Source: an uncultured Pelagibacteraceae bacterium (GTDB lineage Bacteria > Pseudomonadota > Alphaproteobacteria > Pelagibacterales > Pelagibacteraceae). From it: DNA of 53,958 bases. The stretch lies in NCBI GenBank assembly GCA_902622805.1, contig CACNRG010000006.1, positions 1-53,958 of the forward strand, read 5' to 3'. Below the pieces are notes generated by a model that did not search any database, was not told the DNA's origin, and saw nothing but the letters and a program-made list of their open reading frames with translations. Every line of letters begins with the position of its first letter. Positions within the stretch are counted from its first letter, which is position 1. A program made the position numbers and the translations under genes. Positions 16,209-24,728 of the stretch are shown here, one piece after another.

Positions 16209-17819
16209 ATGGAAAATTTTGATTTTATAATTATTGGTGCAGGGTCTGCTGGGTGTGTTTTAGCAAATAGACTTTCAGCAAATCCAAAAAATAAAGTTTT
16301 GCTTTTAGAGGCGGGAGGAAAAGATAACTATCCATGGATTCATATTCCAGTTGGCTATTACAAAACAATGCACAATCCAAAAGTAGATTGGTGCTTTCAT
16401 ACTGAAAAAGACGAAACAATGAATAATAGATCAATAAGATACCCTAGAGGAAAAACCTTAGGTGGAAGTTCCTCAATTAATGGACTTCTATGGATAAGAG
16501 GTCAAAGTAATGATTATGATAATTGGCGTCAACAAGGTAATAATGGTTGGGGTTGGGATGATGTATTACCTTATTTTATAAAATCTGAAAATAATGAGTT
16601 AGGCAAAAACGAATTCCATAATGATAGTGGTCCTATTATGGTTGCTAACAAAAAAATTAAATTAAAGATGCTTGAAGAATTTATAAATGCTTCTGAGGAA
16701 AAAGGCATACCAAGAGTTAACGATTTCAATACTGGTGATAATTTTGGGGTGGGTTATTATCAATTCACTACAAGTCACAGCCATAAAGGTTTAAAATTAA
16801 GATGTAGTGCTGCAAAAGGATATTTAAATCCAATAAAAAAAAGATCTAATCTAAAAATTGTTACAAATGCACATGTTGAAAAAATAAATTTTAAGGGAAA
16901 AAAAGCTGAAAGTTTGAACTACTTTAGTAAAGACAAATCAATTGAAGTAAAAACAAATAAAGAAATAATTTTATCAGCAGGTTCTATTGGATCCCCACAT
17001 ATATTACAAGTTTCTGGTATTGGGGATAATGATAAACTAAAGAAATTTGGGATAAATACAGTTAATCAATTAAAAGGGGTTGGTAAAAATTTACAGGATC
17101 ATTTAATGTTCAGACCAGTTTATAAGGTCAAAAATCTTAAATCTTTAAATAAAAAAATAAATAGCCTTTTTGGGAATTTTTTAATTGCACTAGAATATAT
17201 ATTTAATCAAAGTGGACCTATGACAATGGGTGCTAGTCAAGTCTGTGGTTTTGCTAAAAGTGATAGCTCAAGAGAAACACCTAATTTACAGTTTCATGTT
17301 CAGCCAATTAGCACTGATATTTTAGGAGCTACCAAATTACATAATTTTGAAGGTATCACTCCTACGGTAGCAAATATAAGACCAACTAGTAGAGGTGAAA
17401 TAAATATTATTAGTAATAATATTAAAGATTATCCTAAAATTAAGATGAACTATCTCTCGACTGATGATGACAGATATGTTGCTGCTCAAGGACTTAAGCT
17501 TGTTAGAAAAATAATGTTAGAAACTGAAACATTTAAGAAGTATGAACCAGAGGAGTATAGACCTGGACTACATATTAAAGATGATGAAGAGTTAGTTAAA
17601 GCAGGAAGTGATTATACTCAAACTATATTTCATCCTGTTGGAACTTGTAAAATGGGTATGGATGAAAATTCAGTAGTGGACGAAAAATTAAAAGTTCATG
17701 GTATAGAAAATCTTAGAGTTATAGATGCTTCTATAATGCCTAATATAACTTCAGGTAATACTAATGCACCTACAATAATGATTGCAGAAAAAGGTGCGGA
17801 TATGATACTTAGAGGTTAA
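16209..17819 (+). CDS. GMC-family flavin oxidoreductase, choline dehydrogenase-like (536 aa)
   Basis: This is an FAD-dependent alcohol dehydrogenase of the glucose-methanol-choline family. The N-terminal Rossmann motif is DFIIIGAGSAGCVLANRLS with LLLEAGG. The family signatures GKTLGGSSSINGLLWIRGQ (about 80-98) and AGSIGSPHILQVSGIG (PROSITE-type GMC 2) are present. The catalytic histidine lies in FHPVGTCKMG and the C-terminal NTNAPTIMIAEKGADMI is intact. It leads an operon with TerC, an SDR, an M23 peptidase and a hydratase, overlapping TerC by 1 nt. The pairing of GMC, SDR and TRAP suggests oxidation of an imported alcohol or polyol; the exact substrate is unknown. Confidence 0.93.
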   Translation: MENFDFIIIGAGSAGCVLANRLSANPKNKVLLLEAGGKDNYPWIHIPVGYYKTMHNPKVDWCFHTEKDETMNNRSIRYPRGKTLGGSSSINGLLWIRGQSNDYDNWRQQGNNGWGWDDVLPYFIKSENNELGKNEFHNDSGPIMVANKKIKLKMLEEFINASEEKGIPRVNDFNTGDNFGVGYYQFTTSHSHKGLKLRCSAAKGYLNPIKKRSNLKIVTNAHVEKINFKGKKAESLNYFSKDKSIEVKTNKEIILSAGSIGSPHILQVSGIGDNDKLKKFGINTVNQLKGVGKNLQDHLMFRPVYKVKNLKSLNKKINSLFGNFLIALEYIFNQSGPMTMGASQVCGFAKSDSSRETPNLQFHVQPISTDILGATKLHNFEGITPTVANIRPTSRGEINIISNNIKDYPKIKMNYLSTDDDRYVAAQGLKLVRKIMLETETFKKYEPEEYRPGLHIKDDEELVKAGSDYTQTIFHPVGTCKMGMDENSVVDEKLKVHGIENLRVIDASIMPNITSGNTNAPTIMIAEKGADMILRG

Positions 17820-18412
17820 TGTTTGCTAATTTGTTTACCCCAGAACAATTAACTATTTTAACTCAAATCATTTTAATTGATCTAGTTTTAGCAGGAGATA
17901 ATGCAATTATTATTGGGATGGTTGCATCTAAATTTCCATTAGAACAAAGAAAAAAAATAATATTTTGGGGCATAGGCGGTGCCGTTGTTTTACGAATAAT
18001 CTTAACTTTATTGACTGCTTACTTGTTACAAATTACTGGCCTTAGATTGCTTGGTGGGTTGTTACTACTTTACATAGTTTATAAACTTTATATTGATGTC
18101 GTTAAAGGATCAGACCAAAATAGTGATATTAAAGTAGACAATTCAAGTTTCTTAAAAGCTATTTGGACAATTTTGTTAGCTGATTTTACAATGAGTTTAG
18201 ATAATGTTCTAGGAGTTGCTGGAGCTGCTGGAGACCATTACCACTTATTAGTTTTTGGTCTAATTTTATCCATTATATTAATGGCAACAGCTGCTACATT
18301 AATATCTAATTGGATCAAAAAATATAAATGGATAGCATGGGCTGGTTTACTAGCAATTCTTGTTGTTGCTATTGAGTTGATTTACACCGATTTTAAAATA
18401 TTATTTTTATAA
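17819..18412 (+). CDS. TerC/YjbE-family integral membrane protein (197 aa)
   Basis: This is a seven-helix membrane protein of the TerC family, of which some members export manganese or other metals. The two signature acidic motifs are DLVLAGDNAIIIGMV (about 20-34) and DFTMSLDNVLGVAGAAGD (about 120-137), whose aspartates and asparagines line the ion path. Length matches the short YjbE type. The start ATG shares an A with the GMC stop (TAATG), and the stop is shared the same way with the SDR, so translation is coupled. A role linked to its neighbours is not obvious. Confidence 0.88.
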   Translation: MFANLFTPEQLTILTQIILIDLVLAGDNAIIIGMVASKFPLEQRKKIIFWGIGGAVVLRIILTLLTAYLLQITGLRLLGGLLLLYIVYKLYIDVVKGSDQNSDIKVDNSSFLKAIWTILLADFTMSLDNVLGVAGAAGDHYHLLVFGLILSIILMATAATLISNWIKKYKWIAWAGLLAILVVAIELIYTDFKILFL

Positions 18413-19179
18413 TGTATTTAAAAAATTATAACTTAAAAAATAAAACAGCAGTGGTAACTGGAGCAGGAAAAGGCTTGGGTAGAGCTTGTGCTATTGCACT
18501 TGCTGAAGCAGGTGCAAATTTAATCATAATAAGTCGAACTGAAAAAGATCTAAAAGAAGTTTCAAAAAAAATTAAAAAATTTAAATCAAAATGCAAATCT
18601 TATGTATGTGATATTACAAATTACAATGAAATTAAGAAAATTATAAATGACCAGTCAAAATTAGATATTTTGATTAATAACGCAGGTAATAATAGACCCG
18701 CTCATTTCACCAAAGTCAAAACCAAGGACATGAATCATATGGTTAAGATTAATACGATTGCTAGTTTTAATCTTGCTCAATTATGTGCTTTAAAAATGAT
18801 AAAATCAAAGAATAGAAAAAAAATAGGTGGTGCCATAGTTAATATGTCTTCACAAATGGGTCATGTTGGGGGGCCAATTAGAAGTGTTTACAATATGAAC
18901 AAATGGGGTTTAGAAGGATTAACTAAAGGAATGTCGATAGATTTAGCTAAATATAACATTAGAGTCAATACAGTTTGTCCTACATTTGTTGTTACCCCGA
19001 TGACAAAAAATTTTTTAAAAAATAAAAAATTTAAAAAAGAAACACTTAATAATATCCCTTTAGGAAGATTTGCAGAATTATCTGAAGTAGCGTCAGCAGT
19101 TGTTTTTTTATCCTCTGATGCAGCATCAATGATAACAGGAACTTCATTACTGGTTGATGGTGGATGGACAGCAAAATAA
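18412..19179 (+). CDS. Short-chain dehydrogenase/reductase (255 aa)
   Basis: This is a classical SDR with cofactor motif TGAGKGLGRA (about 17-26), NNAGNNRPA, the catalytic serine in NMSSQMGHVGG, and YxxxK in VYNMNKWGLEGL. The C-terminal MITGTSLLVDGGWTAK is the standard FabG-like end. It shows no close relation by eye to the SDR at 10727, beyond the family. It overlaps the following M23 gene by 16 nt. Probably an alcohol/ketone oxidoreductase acting in the GMC pathway. Confidence 0.92.
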   Translation: MYLKNYNLKNKTAVVTGAGKGLGRACAIALAEAGANLIIISRTEKDLKEVSKKIKKFKSKCKSYVCDITNYNEIKKIINDQSKLDILINNAGNNRPAHFTKVKTKDMNHMVKINTIASFNLAQLCALKMIKSKNRKKIGGAIVNMSSQMGHVGGPIRSVYNMNKWGLEGLTKGMSIDLAKYNIRVNTVCPTFVVTPMTKNFLKNKKFKKETLNNIPLGRFAELSEVASAVVFLSSDAASMITGTSLLVDGGWTAK

Positions 19180-19967
19180 CATCTAGATTAATATCTTTAT
19201 TAATCTTTTTTACCACAACACATCTCAATGCTGTTGAATTTAAAGGAAAATTTCTTCAAGGACATTACATAATCGGTTTAACTGAGCCATCAGCTAAAAT
19301 TATTATTGATAAAAAAGATGTTAAGGTTTCAGAGGATGGATATTTTGTTTTTGGAATTGATAGAGATCGAAAATTTGATTTAACAATTACCAAAATTCAA
19401 AATGGGAAAAAAGAAAAAATTATAAAAAAAGTTTTAAAAAGAAAATACAATATTCAAAGAATTGATGGATTAGAACAAAGTAAAGTAACTCCCCCTGAGT
19501 CTGTTTATAAGAGAATTAAAGAGGAAAATAATAAGATTGGTAAAGCTAGATCAATTAATTCTGATTTACCTTTTTTTAAAAATCAATTTATTATGCCAGT
19601 CAAGGGAATTATAAGTGGTGTCTATGGAAGTCAAAGAATACTAAATGGTAAACCAAGATGGCCACACTATGGGATAGATATTGCTGCAAAAAAAGGAACA
19701 AAAATTAAATCATCTGGAACAGGAATTGTAACACTGGCAGAGCGAGATCTGTACTATACTGGAGGAACAATTATTATGGATCACGGTCATGGAATTTCTA
19801 CTATATATTCGCATCTAGCTACTTTAGATGTTAATGTTGGTGATAAAGTATTGCAAGGAGATATAATTGGTACTGTGGGGTCTACTGGAAGATCTACAGG
19901 TCCACATTTAGATTTTAGAATTAATTGGTTTCAAACTAGACTAGATCCAATGTCAGTATTAAATTAA
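19164..19967 (+). CDS. Secreted M23-family metallopeptidase (267 aa)
   Basis: A signal peptide (about residues 8-23, ending THLNA) leads to an N-terminal beta domain and then a LytM/M23 domain (about 145-265). Zinc ligands His and Asp lie in WPHYGIDIAAKKGT and the later motifs are MDHGHGISTIYSH and TGPHLDFRINW. The usual HxH has Asp in place of the second His (HLD), a form I recall in a subgroup of alphaproteobacterial M23 proteins. Family members cut peptidoglycan cross-links or act as activators. The gene starts inside the SDR 3' end. Confidence 0.88.
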   Translation: MDSKITSRLISLLIFFTTTHLNAVEFKGKFLQGHYIIGLTEPSAKIIIDKKDVKVSEDGYFVFGIDRDRKFDLTITKIQNGKKEKIIKKVLKRKYNIQRIDGLEQSKVTPPESVYKRIKEENNKIGKARSINSDLPFFKNQFIMPVKGIISGVYGSQRILNGKPRWPHYGIDIAAKKGTKIKSSGTGIVTLAERDLYYTGGTIIMDHGHGISTIYSHLATLDVNVGDKVLQGDIIGTVGSTGRSTGPHLDFRINWFQTRLDPMSVLN

Positions 19968-19973
19968 ATAATT

Positions 19974-20744
19974 ATGAAAACATTAATTGAGAAAACTTCA
20001 GATTCACTTGTAAAAGCATTTTTAAAAAATAAGATTATCGCACCTATTCCTTTTAAATTCACAAAAAAACTTAAAGAAGCTCAAAAATTAAGAAAATTAT
20101 GTGAAAGCAAAATCAAATTACCGATTGTTGGATTTAAAGCAGCAGGAACAGGTATACCCTTAATTAAAAGATTTAAAGAAAAGGAACCATTTTATGCATC
20201 AGTATATAAAAGAAATTTTTTGAATAATGGTAAAAGTGTAAAAATTAATAGAGCTACTTTAGGCATTGAATTAGAGGTTTGTTATAAAATTAAAAAATCT
20301 TTTTTTTCATCTAAAAGATTAATTAATATAAAAAATATATCTAAATTCATTTCGCATATGGCACCCTGTATTGAGGTAGTTGGTTATAGACAAAGAAAAA
20401 AAGGAATTACTTCTTTTGGAGATTTATGTAGTGATTTTGGTGCTAATGTAAAATTTTTGTGTGGTTCATCAAAAAAATATAAAAAATTAAATTTTAATAA
20501 TTTAAAAACTAGTATTACAAACAAAAAAATTAATCAAAGAGTGAATGGAAACACAAATACTGTTTACATAAATCCATTAAATTCATTAAAGTTTGTTTTG
20601 AATAAAGTCAGAAAAGATAAAATAAATTTAAATAAAGATTTTTGGGTTTTTACAGGTTCAACAGTTGGAGTCGTCCCAATTAAAAAAGGTCTTTATGTTG
20701 GTAAAATTGATAAACTTGGATCTGTGAAAGCATTAATTAAGTGA
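19974..20744 (+). CDS. 2-keto-4-pentenoate hydratase-like / fumarylacetoacetate hydrolase superfamily protein (256 aa)
   Basis: The protein matches the MhpD-type layout: an N-terminal helical part with PIVGFKAAGTG (about 50-60), the metal-binding strand LGIELEVCYKI (about 98-108), then HMAPCIEVVGYRQ and the C-terminal FTGSTVGVVPIKKG. The metal ligands are probably the glutamates in IELEV and CIEV. Such enzymes hydrate or decarboxylate 2-oxo acids from aromatic or sugar catabolism. It overlaps the next small gene as GTGA, so it is part of the same operon. Confidence 0.82.
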   Translation: MKTLIEKTSDSLVKAFLKNKIIAPIPFKFTKKLKEAQKLRKLCESKIKLPIVGFKAAGTGIPLIKRFKEKEPFYASVYKRNFLNNGKSVKINRATLGIELEVCYKIKKSFFSSKRLINIKNISKFISHMAPCIEVVGYRQRKKGITSFGDLCSDFGANVKFLCGSSKKYKKLNFNNLKTSITNKKINQRVNGNTNTVYINPLNSLKFVLNKVRKDKINLNKDFWVFTGSTVGVVPIKKGLYVGKIDKLGSVKALIK

Positions 20745-20953
20745 CAATAAAAAATTTTATTCATATTATTAAAAAGAATTCTATCTTTTTCGTAATTATA
20801 ATTGTGATAATATTCATAACTTCTACTATTTTCTCAAATGATATTCCAAAATCTTCAAGTGAAGATTGTTATAATAAAAATTTTAAAGTTTATAAAAATA
20901 GAGGTAAATCTGATATAGAAGCTTCAAGTAGAGCAAAAAATATGTGTAAGTAA
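20741..20953 (+). CDS. Small membrane-anchored protein (70 aa)
   Basis: GTG at 20741 overlaps the preceding stop. One strong hydrophobic helix (FFVIIIVIIFITSTIF, about 16-31) anchors about 38 soluble residues containing two cysteines (EDCYNKN and KNMCK). The C-terminal part with SDIEASSRAKNMC may lie outside the membrane with a disulfide. No family is recognised. It ends 11 nt from the convergent FAD oxidoreductase. Confidence 0.6.
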   Translation: MTIKNFIHIIKKNSIFFVIIIVIIFITSTIFSNDIPKSSSEDCYNKNFKVYKNRGKSDIEASSRAKNMCK

Positions 20954-20964
20954 TTTTATCTAAA

Positions 20965-22269
20965 TTAAATTTCAGATTTAGCTTTATATCTCTCATATAA
21001 AAGTCTTGCTTTTACACCTAAATTTAAAAAAGGTTGTGGTGGTAACCATGTAGGACTATTCCTAGCTTCAATAGTCTCAATTTCTTTGGTTTGTTCATTA
21101 CTTGCTTTAATAGCGATTTGCTCACCAAATAAAGTTCCAACTCCAATTCCTGACCCATTATAGCAACCAGCAACGAATATGTTATCATTAAGTTTTTCGA
21201 AAATTTGAGAACTGTTTCTTGTTCTTGAAACGATACCTGACCAGGTTGATTGAATGATATTATCTGGTAATTGAGGAAATCTTTTTTTAATTCCAATTTT
21301 TTGTTTAATAGATCTTTTATCTAAATCTAATTTGGACATTTTATATGGATTATGAATTTCTGCAGTATTTCTTATCAAAATTCTTCTATCTTTGGTCATT
21401 CTTATAGTAGCACCCATTGGTCTTACAGGTAAAACACCCCATTCTTTTGGCTCTCCAATAGATTTAAATTCTTTATCAGTTAAAGGTCTTGTCATGCTTG
21501 CAGTTAAAGTTATTGGAAAATTATAATTTTTTTTAATACCAAGTGATTTAAGAAATCCATTAGTAGAAAAAATTATTTTTTTTGTTTTTATTGATCCATT
21601 TTTGAAATCACAATCAATTATATCATTATTTTTTCTCCAATTTAATAAAAATGAATTTTCATAAAGATTTACATTTTCTGGCAACGTATCTATCATAGCT
21701 CTTACAAGTTTGCCTGGATGTAATAAAATTCCTCCTTTTGTATAAAGAGCAACATTATAAAAATTAGTACCCAATTTTTTTCTAAGATCTTTATTGAATA
21801 ATATGTTGTGTTTAAAACCTAATTTTGAGAGAATTTCAGAGAAATTTTTTAAAATTTTTTTATCTTTCTCGTTTGATGATGCAAAATATTTTCCACATTC
21901 ATTCCAGTCACAATCTACTTGGTGCTCTTTTATGAATTTTTTGACAGCTTCAATTCCTAGTTCATAGATATCTGTTTTTTTTTTATAATTTTCTAAGTCT
22001 TTATTTGATGTAAAACCATCATTTAAAGTTGTATCAACTAGATAACCTGAGTTTCTTGAGCTTGCACCCTCACCCGCCAATTGAGCATCTACTAATATTA
22101 TCTTTTCATTTGGATAAAGTTGACCCAATTTTCTTGCAGCAGATAAACCTGTATAACCCGCACCAATTATTAACCATTCACAATTCAAATTTGATGATAG
22201 AGATTTAATATTGCTTCTAGAATTTAGATCTTTAACCCAACTGCACTCGTTATCATTAATTAATTCCAT
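20965..22269 (-). CDS. FAD-dependent amine/D-amino-acid oxidase family protein, DadA-like (434 aa)
   Basis: The FAD Rossmann motif is WLIIGAGYTGLSAARKLGQ (about 29-47), with VDAQLAGEGASSRNSGYL as the second dinucleotide/flavin motif. The C-terminal GCYNGSGIGVGTLFGEQIA completes the FAD site. The family includes glycine, sarcosine, gamma-glutamylputrescine and D-amino-acid oxidases. The GEGASSRNSG loop resembles PuuB/OrdL-type oxidases. It lies 11 nt downstream of the carbamoyltransferase start-side operon. The precise amine substrate is not evident. Confidence 0.88.
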   Translation of the reverse strand: MELINDNECSWVKDLNSRSNIKSLSSNLNCEWLIIGAGYTGLSAARKLGQLYPNEKIILVDAQLAGEGASSRNSGYLVDTTLNDGFTSNKDLENYKKKTDIYELGIEAVKKFIKEHQVDCDWNECGKYFASSNEKDKKILKNFSEILSKLGFKHNILFNKDLRKKLGTNFYNVALYTKGGILLHPGKLVRAMIDTLPENVNLYENSFLLNWRKNNDIIDCDFKNGSIKTKKIIFSTNGFLKSLGIKKNYNFPITLTASMTRPLTDKEFKSIGEPKEWGVLPVRPMGATIRMTKDRRILIRNTAEIHNPYKMSKLDLDKRSIKQKIGIKKRFPQLPDNIIQSTWSGIVSRTRNSSQIFEKLNDNIFVAGCYNGSGIGVGTLFGEQIAIKASNEQTKEIETIEARNSPTWLPPQPFLNLGVKARLLYERYKAKSEI

Positions 22270-22279
22270 GATTATGAAT

Positions 22280-24115
22280 TTAATCTAATTCAAATTCTTT
22301 TGTATAGTCTTTTTTAAGATTTGGATCCTGTTTAGTTTTATCTAAAACACAATTTCCAATAACAAGGTAATCTAATTCTGTTCCCATAAAACAATTAAAT
22401 GCATCTTTAGGAGTATTTACTATTGGCTCTCCTCTTACATTAAAAGACGTATTAACTATAACAGGACAACCTGTTTTTTCTTTAAATTTTGATATTAAAT
22501 CATAATAGTATTTATTATTTTTTCTACTGACTGTTTGAACTCTTGCAGAATAATCTACATGTGTTACCGCTGGTATTTCTGACCTTTTTACATTTAGTTT
22601 ATCAATTCCGAATAATTTTTTTTGTTCATTGGTCATTTTAATTTGTTTATCTTGGTTAATATTAGCCACTAATAACATGTAAGGGCTATCAACATTCATA
22701 TCAAACCAATTTGATAAATCTTCTTTAAGAACTGAAGGAGCAAAAGGTCGGAAGCTCTCTCTATATTTTACTTTTAGATTTAAATTTTTTTGCATTTTAT
22801 CAGATCTTGGGTCACCTATAATTGACCTACCTCCTAAAGCTCTTGGACCAAATTCCATTCTTCCTTGAAACCAACCAATTGCTTTTTCATTAGATAAATA
22901 TTCAGATGTTTGATCAATTAATTTTTCATAGTTTACAACTTCAAAATTAGCACCCAAGTTTTTTAATTCATTTTCTATTTCATCTTGAGAAAATTCTAAT
23001 CCTAAATATGATCCTTTCATATCATCGTCTGGATTTGTAGTTCTTTTATTTCCTTGATCAATATACCATAAGGCTAAAGCTGCTCCTAAAGAACCACCAG
23101 CATCTCCTGCAGCTGGTTGTATCCAAATGTTATCAAAAATTTTTTCTTTAAGAATTTTGCCATTAGCTACACAATTTAATGCAACACCTCCTGCAAGACA
23201 TAAGTTTTTAATTCCATATTCATTACGTATTGATTTTGCTAATTTGATCATAATTTCTTCAGTAACTTTTTGAATAGATGAGGCTATATCCATATGAAAT
23301 TGAGTTAATCTTTCATTATTAGGGTCTCTAGGTTTTTGACCGAATAAATCATGAAAATGATTATTGGTCATAGTAAGACCAGTAGCATAATTAAAATATT
23401 TTTGATTTAATCTAAAAGTGCCATCCTTTTTTATATCTATCATCTCTTTAATCCTGTCCTCATATTTAGGATCTCCATAAGGAGCCAAACCCATTAATTT
23501 ATATTCACCGCTATTTACTTTAAAACCTGTATAATAAGTAAATGCAGAATAAAGTAATCCAAGTGAATGAGGGAAATGAATTTCTTTTTTTATATCTAGC
23601 TCGTTACCTTTTCCTATAGCAACAGTTGTAGTAGCCCACTCTCCAACACCATCAGCAGTTAAAACAACAGCCTCCTCAAATGGTGAAGGAAAAAATGCAC
23701 TTGCTGCATGACTTAAATGATGATCTGAAAAAAAAATATTTTTATCTGATATGTAATTTTGATCATGATCTTTAAGCTTTTTGAATAGAAGATTTTTTTG
23801 AAAAAGTTTTTCTTTGACCCATAATGGCATAGCTTTAGCAAAAGAAATAAAACCTTTAGGTGCAAAAGCAACGTAAGTTTCCAACAACCTTTCAAATTTA
23901 AGGAAAGGTTTTTCAAAAAAAACAATTTGGTCTACTTCACTTAAATTTAGATTGGCGTAATTTAATACAAATTTAATTGCATTTTTTGGATAACTTGGAT
24001 CATGTTTTTTTCTTGTAAATCTTTCTTCTTGAGCAGCAGCAATAATTTTACCGTCTTTTAAAAGACATGCTGCACTATCATGATAAAATGCAGAAATACC
24101 TAATATATAATTCAC
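22280..24115 (-). CDS. Carbamoyltransferase, NodU/CmcH family (611 aa)
   Basis: These enzymes transfer a carbamoyl group from carbamoyl phosphate, via carbamoyl-AMP, to a hydroxyl of a sugar, antibiotic or toxin. The N-terminal Kae1-like domain shows GISAFYHDSAACLLKDG, the metal motif FFSDHHLSHAASAFFPS (HxxxH), VLTADGVGEWAT and LCLAGGVALNCVANG. The C-terminal YrdC-like domain has GPRALGGRSIIGDPRS and YRESFRPFAPSVL. Length is standard. The start is GTG, 1 nt after the stop of the DUF5989 gene. Its partners are DUF5989 and SxtJ-like membrane proteins, a trio known from saxitoxin and polysaccharide clusters. The acceptor is unknown. Confidence 0.95.
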   Translation of the reverse strand: MNYILGISAFYHDSAACLLKDGKIIAAAQEERFTRKKHDPSYPKNAIKFVLNYANLNLSEVDQIVFFEKPFLKFERLLETYVAFAPKGFISFAKAMPLWVKEKLFQKNLLFKKLKDHDQNYISDKNIFFSDHHLSHAASAFFPSPFEEAVVLTADGVGEWATTTVAIGKGNELDIKKEIHFPHSLGLLYSAFTYYTGFKVNSGEYKLMGLAPYGDPKYEDRIKEMIDIKKDGTFRLNQKYFNYATGLTMTNNHFHDLFGQKPRDPNNERLTQFHMDIASSIQKVTEEIMIKLAKSIRNEYGIKNLCLAGGVALNCVANGKILKEKIFDNIWIQPAAGDAGGSLGAALALWYIDQGNKRTTNPDDDMKGSYLGLEFSQDEIENELKNLGANFEVVNYEKLIDQTSEYLSNEKAIGWFQGRMEFGPRALGGRSIIGDPRSDKMQKNLNLKVKYRESFRPFAPSVLKEDLSNWFDMNVDSPYMLLVANINQDKQIKMTNEQKKLFGIDKLNVKRSEIPAVTHVDYSARVQTVSRKNNKYYYDLISKFKEKTGCPVIVNTSFNVRGEPIVNTPKDAFNCFMGTELDYLVIGNCVLDKTKQDPNLKKDYTKEFELD

Positions 24116-24116
24116 T

Positions 24117-24266
24117 TTAAAATATAGTATAAATAAATGGAGCTACTGCAGAACCTTGGGTCAAGACTATCAAACCTCCAAATAAAACAAGAAAAATTAT
24201 TATTGGTAAAAGCCAGTATTTTTTTCTAATTTGTATAAATTCCCAAAACTCTTTAATAAAACTCAT
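24117..24266 (-). CDS. DUF5989 small membrane protein (49 aa)
   Basis: ATG at 24266 gives MSFIKEFWEFIQIRKKYWLL, then one long helix (PIIIFLVLFGGLIVLTQ) and the conserved end GSAVAPFIYTIF. This fits the DUF5989 family, small proteins usually encoded beside carbamoyltransferases. It lies 1 nt from the carbamoyltransferase GTG and 1 nt from the SxtJ-like gene, so the three are translationally linked. Function is unknown; a membrane platform for the transferase is a guess. Confidence 0.85.
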   Translation of the reverse strand: MSFIKEFWEFIQIRKKYWLLPIIIFLVLFGGLIVLTQGSAVAPFIYTIF

Positions 24267-24267
24267 A

Positions 24268-24654
24268 TTAGAATTGATTTTTCATCTTACTTTTTGGACC
24301 AGATTTTTCAATCCAATAAGTTGTGTTTTTGTTATATTTTAAGTTTAAAAGATCTTTTCTTAAAGTTTTCATAATTAAACCTATTGGGGTTACAACTAAA
24401 AAAAATATTACTCCCATTATAATTGGTGAAATTATTTTTCCTAAAAATAAACCAAATTTAAACCATAGTTTATTTAGAGGGTTTAAAATTTTAGAATTTA
24501 TCAAACCTAAAATTAAAAAAGTTAAAGATACTATTAAAGACCATATCCTGATCTCACCACTAGAAATTAATGGATATAAAGCTATTAACAAAAAAACAAT
24601 AAAAAAAACTATTCCAAAACTTCGATTAGAGCCTAGTTTAATTTCATCATTCAT
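24268..24654 (-). CDS. SxtJ-family membrane protein (128 aa)
   Basis: Three to four hydrophobic helices (about 12-30, 34-52, 68-100) are followed by a basic tail with LRKDLLNLKYNKNTTYWIEK. The central FGLFLGKIISPIIMGVIFFLVVTP, in particular the GKIxSPIxMG core, and the TYWIEKSGPKSKMKNQF end are characteristic of SxtJ-like proteins found with carbamoyltransferases. The function of the family is not known. It sits directly between the sugar dehydrogenase-like gene and DUF5989. Confidence 0.85.
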   Translation of the reverse strand: MNDEIKLGSNRSFGIVFFIVFLLIALYPLISSGEIRIWSLIVSLTFLILGLINSKILNPLNKLWFKFGLFLGKIISPIIMGVIFFLVVTPIGLIMKTLRKDLLNLKYNKNTTYWIEKSGPKSKMKNQF

Positions 24655-24728
24655 AAATATTTATTATTATTAGAACAATAAAGAATAAAAATTTTTTATT
24701 TAATATATTGTTGAAAATCTTAGTCATA

